From Myrica gale (taxonomy: Eukaryota > Streptophyta > Magnoliopsida > Fagales > Myricaceae), in the NCBI GenBank assembly GCA_963930655.1, contig OZ005606.1:12233501-12297500 (forward strand): DNA of 64,000 nucleotides, given 5' to 3'. Under the pieces are notes generated by a model that was given only the letters and a program-made list of their open reading frames with translations, was not told the DNA's origin and ran no database searches. Position numbers and translations under genes: made by a program. Of this stretch, positions 56,284 through 64,000 are shown piece by piece; position 1 is the stretch's first letter, and every line of letters starts with the position of its first letter.

Positions 56284-57513
56284 TAAAAATTTTAAGTGAA
56301 ACTTATGACAGGACTATTTTGTTCTTCAGAGTAAAACTCAGGACAACAGTAGATAAGACAAAAAAATTTAGAGACCAAAATAACGATCTAAAAATATTAT
56401 TAACTCAAATATAATCTAAAAGTGCTCACAAGGAATTTGATGGGTATTCCAAGAAAAGAATATTACACAATTTCATCCATGTGATCAAGCTGTCATAATT
56501 TTATTTTGTATTTGAAATAAAGGGAATATTGTCTTTTTTTAATATGGAAAGTCCTAAAAGTAATACCACATTTGATCAAATACAAATTTTAAGATAAATA
56601 TATTCACTTAATACCCATTCAGATGCCACACTTATGTTTCTCAATAATATCCTTTAACTAGAAAGAACCCATAAATCAATATTGGAATTTGGATTAGAAT
56701 TAAAGCTCAATAGAAGTGCCAATGACTTGAGTAGTTTAACTTCTAGAGTTGCACAAATATTATGAAACAATTACATATATATAATATGTTTGAGAGAAGC
56801 GTGCCATCTTTTTTTTTTTTAAGTCGTTCCGTGCACATCAAATATGAAAGTAGTCGTCGACAACTCCCGGCCAATCCTGGGCCGATGGTCGAATCTTCTT
56901 CCAAATATTCCCAAATCCAACGAAGTTTTAACTATTTTTCGAAGAATTTTCAGTCACCCCGGCTGTACGTACTGCAGTTTGCATCTGGTCAAGGCAACAA
57001 TCTTTCTTTAAGGATAAGAATACCATCTTCGGGTTATTTATAGTCCATCTTGGCCTTGAGTTCATTACTGTTTCTGTCTTCTGCAGGTCGGTCCCATGTC
57101 CGTCAAGTTCTCCCTCTTTCTTTCTCTTTACTCTGTTTTGAGCTCTTCAGTTTCTGTGGATACCCAGCTGGGTTGCGTGGAAGTTTGATTGATTTCTCTT
57201 CCTCTCTCTCTTTTCTATATCTGTCCGTTTCGTTTGATCGATGACGTTGATGGGTGCTATAGCAATACACTGTTTTTTATATCCATATTTCTGCTTTTAA
57301 GGGGAAGATATTATCTTGTAGTGATTTTGAGCTTCACATGAAGACTCATAATTTTGGCAATGCAATTTACCCGTTACATATAACATGTGTTTTATGCATC
57401 TTAACGTCTTTTGAAGTATGGTTTAGTGTTGCTGTTCCATTTTTCCATATGAACACACATGTCTGTTTTTTCTTTCTAATTTCTCCTTTTTCTTGAGTTC
57501 AGATATTGCTGGG
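56284..57513. other. Upstream region of PAP copy 2
   Basis: AT-rich DNA to about 57000, then a pyrimidine-rich leader-like stretch. The PAP 5' UTR probably includes tggatacccagct near 57160, shared with copy 1, and an intron ending in ttgagttcag at 57502. Confidence 0.4.
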
Positions 57514-60500
57514 ATGAGAGGAGTAAGTTTTTTATCCTTGGCAGTTCTCTTGCTTCTTGCGACCCTTCAGGAGGTGTGGTCACATGGAGATCAGCCTCTC
57601 GCAAAAATTGCTATTCGCAGGTCAACATTGGCTCTTCATGCCTCAGCTTACGTGAACGCTTCTCCTGCAATCCTCGGATTGAAGGTAAGCCCTTCGACAG
57701 CGCCGTGCTTCGTTTATATTTCTTTTTTAATATCTTAATTAATCTCGATGACGATCTTCAAGATCACGTGCTTTGTCAGTGTCGTTTGTGTAGCTATTGA
57801 ATTTTCCCTGTGGATTAAGTCTCGGTAGAACATCTGAGGCAGGGACCAAACCATTAACGTATGAAGAACCTAGGTTTGTTTTCTAGCTGATGCAAGTTTC
57901 GTTCACTACTTTTCAGGGGCAAACTACAGAATGGGTAACGTTGGAGTTTAGCTCTCCAAACCCATCAGTTGATGATTGGATAGGAGTATTTTCTCCCTCC
58001 AATTTCAGGTGAGCAGATGCAGATGCCATTGCATTTCAGTGAACATTTGGAAATTTGCCATTTTCTTCTTTGTTTCTTGTGCCTGCAATTATACAAAAGG
58101 GCATTGATCTGAACGGAAGCCTTTCCACTTCACCATTTTCAGTGCTTCCACGTGCCCAGAAGAAAACCCAAGAGTTTATACTCCGCTACTGTGTACTGCA
58201 CCTATTAAGGTTCATTCTTCACTGCAATGACTTCTCAAAATGATCCCTCTATTCTTTAGAATAGGAAAAGGGCTGAAAGAGTGACTTGGATTCCCTTACT
58301 TCTTTTGCAGTATCAGTATGCAAACTACACGAGTCCTAAGTACAAAGACACTGGCAAAGGGAATTTGAAGCTTCAGCTGATTAACCAGAGATCAGATTTC
58401 TCTTTTGCGCTATTTTCTGGCGGCTTGTCAAATGTATGCTTACAAATGTCTTCGTATTTATGTGATATCTAACTTGACTCGTATAAACCAAATTGCCAAG
58501 AACTAACAGTTCTTATGTGATGGAGTATTACATTTTCCTGGTTATTTTCAACCTTAATCTTGTGATAGGTAGGAATTTTCAAGTACAACCAATGCTTCTG
58601 ATTATTATTGCCATGAAAAGAAAAAAAAAAGTTGCATCTGATCATTGCTTGATGCATTATACTACAAACCTAGAAATGCCTTTATCTCAACCACTTTTTG
58701 TTGGCTTTCTGCAAGGCCTCTGCTTACGCCATTTTGGCTCTCATTTTTATCTCTCTCACTTTCTTTTACATTTAACAAGTTTACTTTTAGTTTCTATTTG
58801 CATTTTAAACATTGTGGACCGTTCCTGCAATTTGTTTACTTGTGTATTCATTATTTTCATAATAGCCTAAGCTGGTGGCAGTGTCGAATCAAATAGCTTT
58901 TGCAAATCCAAATGCACCAGTTTACCCACGCTTGGCACAAGGAAAAGAATGGAATGAAGTGAGTCCAATTTCTCCTTTCTTTGCATCATGTCATTGGACA
59001 TAAGGAAGTCCTCTATTGTTCTATGCATGGAATATCAGCATACCAGAATGCATCCATCATGTCCCATCCGTTTCCTTTCTCGAAAGCTATTTGGTTTCTA
59101 GAAGCTTCTGTTCCACTAGTTTACAGGGGCCTCCTCGTATTTTTAGCTGATAAGATGTGATCGTGGTTCTATTGCTATCTTAGGTAATGTGTTTACTTTA
59201 ATGTTCTTACAGTTTTTTCAGGAGATGACATGGTTTTGAATGATATTCAGATGACTGTGACCTGGACAAGTGGATATGGGGTTAATGATGCAGAACCTTT
59301 TGTTGAGTGGGGTCGAAAAGGAGGTGACCATGTGCGCTCCCTAGCTGGAACACTGACTTTTGATCGTAACAGCATGTGTGGTGTGTAGCATTGGTACCCT
59401 TGGATTTTTCTTTTCTCGAATATAGTGTCTTCTGTCGTCAGTTGAGATATTCCCATGACTTATCAACATGCCAGACTACAACTGTGCAGGAACCCTCTAT
59501 TCTGCCTGAAACTTGTCCTCAAGATGGACCGAGTTTCACTCAGAGTTGGCCTCTTTCCAAACAAGTGCATGATGGATCAATTTCCTTTCTTGTCAAAACA
59601 TGACAAAATTTGCTCTGTTATATCCCATTGGCAGTTAATTCACCTTATCGATGTCCATCCACAGGTGCACCAGCGAGGACAGTGGGATGGCGTGATCCTG
59701 GATTTATCCATAACAGTTTCCTGAAGGAGTTGTGGCCCAATGCAGTGTATGTTGTATCTATATTCTTGCATATTATGACTATTCTAGGTGTGTCACTCTT
59801 AACAGATAAATGTTTTTGGGGCCAGTTTTGTGCAGTAAACAGCATTTGTGTTGGTACATAGTTCTGGGCACAGTCCATCTACAATAATAGGAAAGACGAA
59901 TGATATTTTACGTTTTCGCCAAAATTTCTTAAGATTTCAATCCATGAGCTCTTTGTTTAGCTCATTATTCATCTAGATACTGACATAATGGCAAAGAATA
60001 ATGATTGATTTGAACTGGTATTCAAACCAATTACAAAACTAAAATGAGGAGGAAAGCATTTTTAGGATGTGCATATTAGGAATGCATTGATGCATTGATA
60101 TCCAGTTTTCAAGTAGTTGCATGGTTTCAAATTTATACTCCACGGTTGATAGAAATAAAAGACCTGCTAGAATGATGAGAAGGAGTACGATAATGGGCTG
60201 TGTTTTTTTATTGATTATGCAGGTATACTTACAAGGTGGGGCATCTATTGGTCAATGGTACTTATATTTGGGGTGAAAAACATCAATTTAGAGCATCTCC
60301 GTATCCTGGCCAAAATTCCCTACAACGTGTAGTCATTTTCGGAGACATGGGAAAGGTTTGAACTCTCTGAAAACACTATTAAATCTCAACTACTAAATTC
60401 CTGTGAGCATCTGTGCTAGGATGACTTCCATATGTGGGTCGTTGAAGCAATTTTATCTTTATAGACTTACTGATCTTTCAATATGTGCCTAATTTTAAAG

Positions 60501-63144
60501 AAGTATGTACAATATAGTGTGTGGAACAAGATGTGCAGCTTTCTTCAACTTTGAATATTAATTTTTAACTTCACTGTTTTACCTGTTCTTGGGAATTTTG
60601 CTGTGATATCATTTGAGGATACTCTTTTTATGTTTATTTTGACTATGCCATTTCTGTTTAACTTGATAGAAATCTTTCACTCGGCAGGATGAAGCTGATG
60701 GTTCCAATGAATATAACAACTTCCAGCGGGGTTCTCTTAACACTACTCGGGAGCTTATTCGAGACTTAAAGAACATTGATATAATTTTCCACATTGGAGA
60801 TATATGTTATGCAAATGGATACCTTTCGCAGTGGGACCAATTTACAGCCCAAGTTGAGCCAATTGCATCAACCGTGCCGTACATGATTGCAAGGTTTATC
60901 ATAATCAACTTTTACACGAAATCATTGGGCATTTACTTGTCCTCTACAATGTCTTATACGGGTGGTAATTTCATCTTACAGTGGTAACCATGAACGTGAC
61001 TGGCCGGGCACTGGGTCCTTCTATGGGAACATGGACTCTGGGGGAGAATGTGGCGTATTGGCTGAGACTATGTTTTATGTCCCTGCTGAGAATAGAGCCA
61101 AGTTCTGGTATAAAAGTACTGCAACCTTTCAAATTTGATTTGCTATCCTTTGCAATTAATGGTTGCAAGCTTGTTGCAATTGATTATGGTAGTTATTGAT
61201 TATGTTCACACCTTTGACCTCTATATTTTCTGATAGAAAAACCTACTTGTACAGGCCTTAGGCAAGCTCAGATTCTCTAAACTATTTATGTTCACAAACT
61301 CAAGCGAATCTAACATTATTAATGATATAATCAATTCCTTACCAATCGATATCATGAACAGATGGATAAATCCCCAGGGTAGCTAGGAGTTGTCTAGAAT
61401 GCTTCTGTTACTTTTAGATTGAAACACATGCTTCTCCCTTGCTGAAATTCAACATTCAATAAGTTTTCCAAATAGTCTCCTAGATTCTTAATTACGTTTG
61501 TGATTGTCTCCTCTTTAACAATAAGGAGCCTTACGTAGATAATTCTACTTTCATTGGGAACTGACCCAGGGCAGAGACAGAAAGAGATATCTTGATATAC
61601 CTTGCCGGAAAGGCATTGGTCCAGGAACTTGGTTAACACGTATTTTAAGCTAACCAGGGTTACATCACTGTTGTCTGAAACAAAGGATCTTGAACAAAGG
61701 CCCCGTACATCCACCCTGAAACAGAAAGAAGAATGCAAAAGGCAATGGTTCGTTAGTAAAACAGGTTTCTGTGATTTAAGTGAAGCACTTGCCAGATAGG
61801 CAGGCTCTGCTACCAAGTCAAAGATTTTTTTATGACTATCTATGAAAAATATACGATGTGAGACTGAAGAAAGATAAGAAAGACAAAGTAGGGTTGGAAA
61901 TGAGATTACTAAGTGATCGTCATTCATCTTTTTTGTTCTCATGTTTTTGTTTCGCCTATCCAAGTAAAACTGCAACAATCACGCCATAGATGGCCGACAA
62001 TACCTTTTGTTCTGGACTGGCTTCTAAATGTGTGAGGAACTGTTTTGAACAATTTTTTTTTCCAGGTACTCCACTGATTATGGCATGTTCCGCTTCTGTA
62101 TAGCGGACACTGAACATGACTGGAGGGAAGGAACAGAGCAGTACAAGTTCATCGAGCACTGCTTAGCATCAGTTGACAGGCAAAAGCAACCATGGCTAAT
62201 ATTTCTTGCACATCGTGTACTTGGTTATTCATCTGGTACATCATATGCCGTGGAAGGATCATTTGAGGAACCAATGGGGAGGGAGAGTCTTCAAAGTCTC
62301 TGGCAGAAATACAAGGTAGACATTGCTGTGTATGGTCATGTGCACAATTATGAAAGGACATGCCCCATATACCAGGTATTTTTTTGACTTTATGCAGTGA
62401 CAAAGATACATGTTACCCATATCTTTTTGCTGGATTTTGCACTCAACCATGCACAGTTGAGCAGCAAGTAAATCTTGAACTCCAACATGCACATCTATGG
62501 CTCTCGTCTATGATTGAAAAGAATATCTAGAGTTTGGGAAAATCAACTGTATATTTGGAAGATGGAGGATACAAACAAGGCATCTAAACAGAAAAAGGAA
62601 AATTTTCATGAAATGGTTGTCATCCTCACGTAGGTTCATCTACTATTTAGTTCCTAAAACATGTTAATAAAGTAAGGTAGGCAAATATTCCCTAGCTATT
62701 GGTCATTGACTGGGAGGTTTATCAACTTGGTCTCTCTTTTCAAATGGCATGCAACATGCTATCTGTGAAGCAGATGTCTGCTGCTGCAATTGGATTCCAA
62801 ACATCTGTAAGTTGATGATTTATTGCCTTTCTTTGCAGAATATTTGCACCAATAAAGAGAAACACTACTACAAGGGCACCTTGAATGGCACAATACATGT
62901 GGTTGCTGGTGGTGGAGGTGCAAGCCTTTCGCCATTTACGACCCTCCAAACCATGTGGAGTTTCTATAGAGACTTTGACTACGGATTCATAAAACTTACA
63001 GCATTCGACCATTCAAACCTGTTGTTTGAGTACAAGAAGAGCAGGGATGGAAAAGTTTACGACTCGTTCAGAATATCCCGCGATTACAAGGACATCTTGG
63101 CCTGCACTGTGGATAGTTGCCCTAGTATGACCCTAGCATCTTGA
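57514..63144 (+). CDS. Purple acid phosphatase, PAP1/PAP27 type, copy 2, 12 exons, intact
   Basis: Exons 57514–57684, 57917–58008, 58143–58209, 58311–58433, 58866–58958, 59251–59380, 59665–59746, 60223–60355, 60688–60893, 60982–61107, 62066–62375 and 62839–63144 join in frame to 612 aa, the family's usual length (about 613). The start MRGVSFLSLAVLLLLATLQE is a signal peptide, so the enzyme is secreted or vacuolar. Order: an Fn3-like N-terminal domain (about 60–290), then the metallophosphoesterase core with the PAP ligands FGDMGK (about 293), GDICYA (about 330), GNHERDW (about 367), LAHRV (about 457) and GHVHNYERT (about 497), then the C-terminal PAP domain ending DILACTVDSCPSMTLAS. All metal-binding motifs are present, although Arabidopsis PAP1/PAP27 are labelled probable inactive phosphatases; some relatives act on nucleotide pyrophosphates. 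All junctions are GT–AG. It is the functional partner of the disabled copy at 46092. Confidence 0.94.
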
Positions 63145-64000
63145 ATGATGTTGATTCTTTGTAATTGCTTCACATTGATGATCATGTTTTGCCACAATAA
63201 AGTCTGACTAAATAACCTCTGATCAACATCATTACTTGGATGCTAGAGAAGGGCTGCATATTTGTAAGAAATGACAGCACATTATGATCTACCTACCTAT
63301 TATGTCAAAAACTATGGTACAGAAAACCATCGTTAATTCTTAACAGCTGTTTAAGTAAACTCAAGTTCTAGTGATGGAGAAACAGGGAATTTAATTTGGG
63401 TGGCATTGTGCCCAAGGCCCAACTAACAGGTTAATTCCTGATCACTTGTTACTAATCATCATTCAATATTTGATGACGTCAAGCAATAACTTAAATAGGA
63501 TCATGCTACGATTCAAATCAAATCATCGCAACAATCCAAATGAGTCTTAAAGCACTACAATATGGTTAATGGTACGAGGCGTACCGAGTATAAGTCATTA
63601 CGTCAAGAACAGTATCGGTAATTAAGCCAATAATTAACGGACTATTTAGTTCATCATCTCCTTTTGCTCTCTTTCTTTCCTTTTCGTTTTGTTTGAGAAC
63701 TTTCTCTCTTTTTGATAAGTAAGATGAATTTTATTAAAGAGAAAGAAAATCACATTTCGTCACTAAAATTGAATTTTATTGTGACGAAAATTTCATCATT
63801 AATAAAATTAAAAATTATTAAAAACTTATTCGTGATGAGATTCTCGTCAAGCCATTCGATCGGTTAATTAGACGATTACTCGTCAATTATTTTAATTTTA
63901 AAAATATTTACGTGACGAAAATGTTTCATCACCCCGATGAGCGATCGCTTCGTGTGGCGATCGATCTTCAAAAATAAAAAATGGAAATAAACAAATTTGT
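63145..64000. other. PAP copy 2 3' flank and start of a repeat
   Basis: The 3' UTR probably ends near 63200 (ccacaataaagtct). From about 63720, the inverted words cgtcactaaaattgaatttt and attttattgtgacgaaaat, and several further gtgacgaaaa/cgtcaa words, suggest the edge of a transposon-like repeat running out of the window. No gene seen. Confidence 0.35.

Noticed and set aside
61394..61978. A 194-codon minus-strand ORF inside PAP copy 2 intron 10
   Set aside because: It has no recognisable domain and lies wholly in an intron of an intact gene on the other strand. It could be an old insertion, but nothing supports a gene.
1..64000. CRISPR arrays, phage genes, operons, restriction or defence islands
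   Set aside because: None seen; the window is eukaryotic with spliced genes, and the repeats are transposons, MITEs and simple repeats.

Overview
The window is nuclear DNA from a flowering plant, most likely a woody eudicot. The evidence is many short exons with canonical plant GT/AG introns, AT-rich introns and intergenic DNA, plant-only families (ureide permease, fasciclin-like arabinogalactan protein, root-UVB-sensitive/DUF647, PPR) and dense non-autonomous DNA transposons. From memory, the PAP1 and RUS3 homologues of Arabidopsis are close neighbours on chromosome 1, so the RUS3–PAP part may be conserved microsynteny.

Layout. 0–8 kb: an orphan first exon of a CstF50-like gene (minus) that uses a GC donor, several inverted-repeat MITEs, an LTR-like piece and an RNase H remnant. 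9.0–11.9 kb: an intact seven-exon ureide permease gene (plus). 12.6–18.4 kb: a nested transposon island. A MULE-like shell holds a broken HANABA TARANU/GATA18-like gene, whose zinc finger is split by an in-frame 243-nt foldback insertion. A 3.0-kb hAT-like element with a perfect 8-bp target duplication carries exon pieces resembling PEX5 and CBP60. 18.6–35.3 kb: a tandem segmental duplication of [ureide-permease 3' flank, FLA gene, RUS3 gene]. The upstream unit (A) has a dead FLA, cut by a Pack-MULE carrying an LRR-kinase fragment and by a 1-kb hAT-like element, plus a RUS3 truncated at exon 10. The downstream unit (B) has a complete 15-exon RUS3-like gene (438 aa) and an FLA with a single-base frameshift. 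35.5–41.7 kb: gene-poor, with MITEs, a 200-bp duplicated block and a tRNA-Asn pseudogene. 41.9–43.9 kb: an intact intronless P-class PPR gene (651 aa). 46.1–63.1 kb: a tandem pair of PAP1/PAP27-type purple acid phosphatase genes with the same 12-exon structure. The first is disabled by a 1-bp deletion and a lost splice acceptor; the second is intact (612 aa). Between them lie more MITEs and a 1.77-kb Pack-MULE carrying a PPR fragment.

The five clearly functional-looking loci (ureide permease, RUS3-like, PPR, PAP copy 2 and perhaps the CstF50 exon) do not form a pathway; they are ordinary neighbours. What stands out is the repeated capture of host gene fragments by MULE and hAT elements (GATA/HAN, PEX5, CBP60, LRR-RLK, PPR), and duplicated genes decaying by different lesions in each copy. 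I saw no CRISPR array, rRNA, intact tRNA or prokaryotic-type system.
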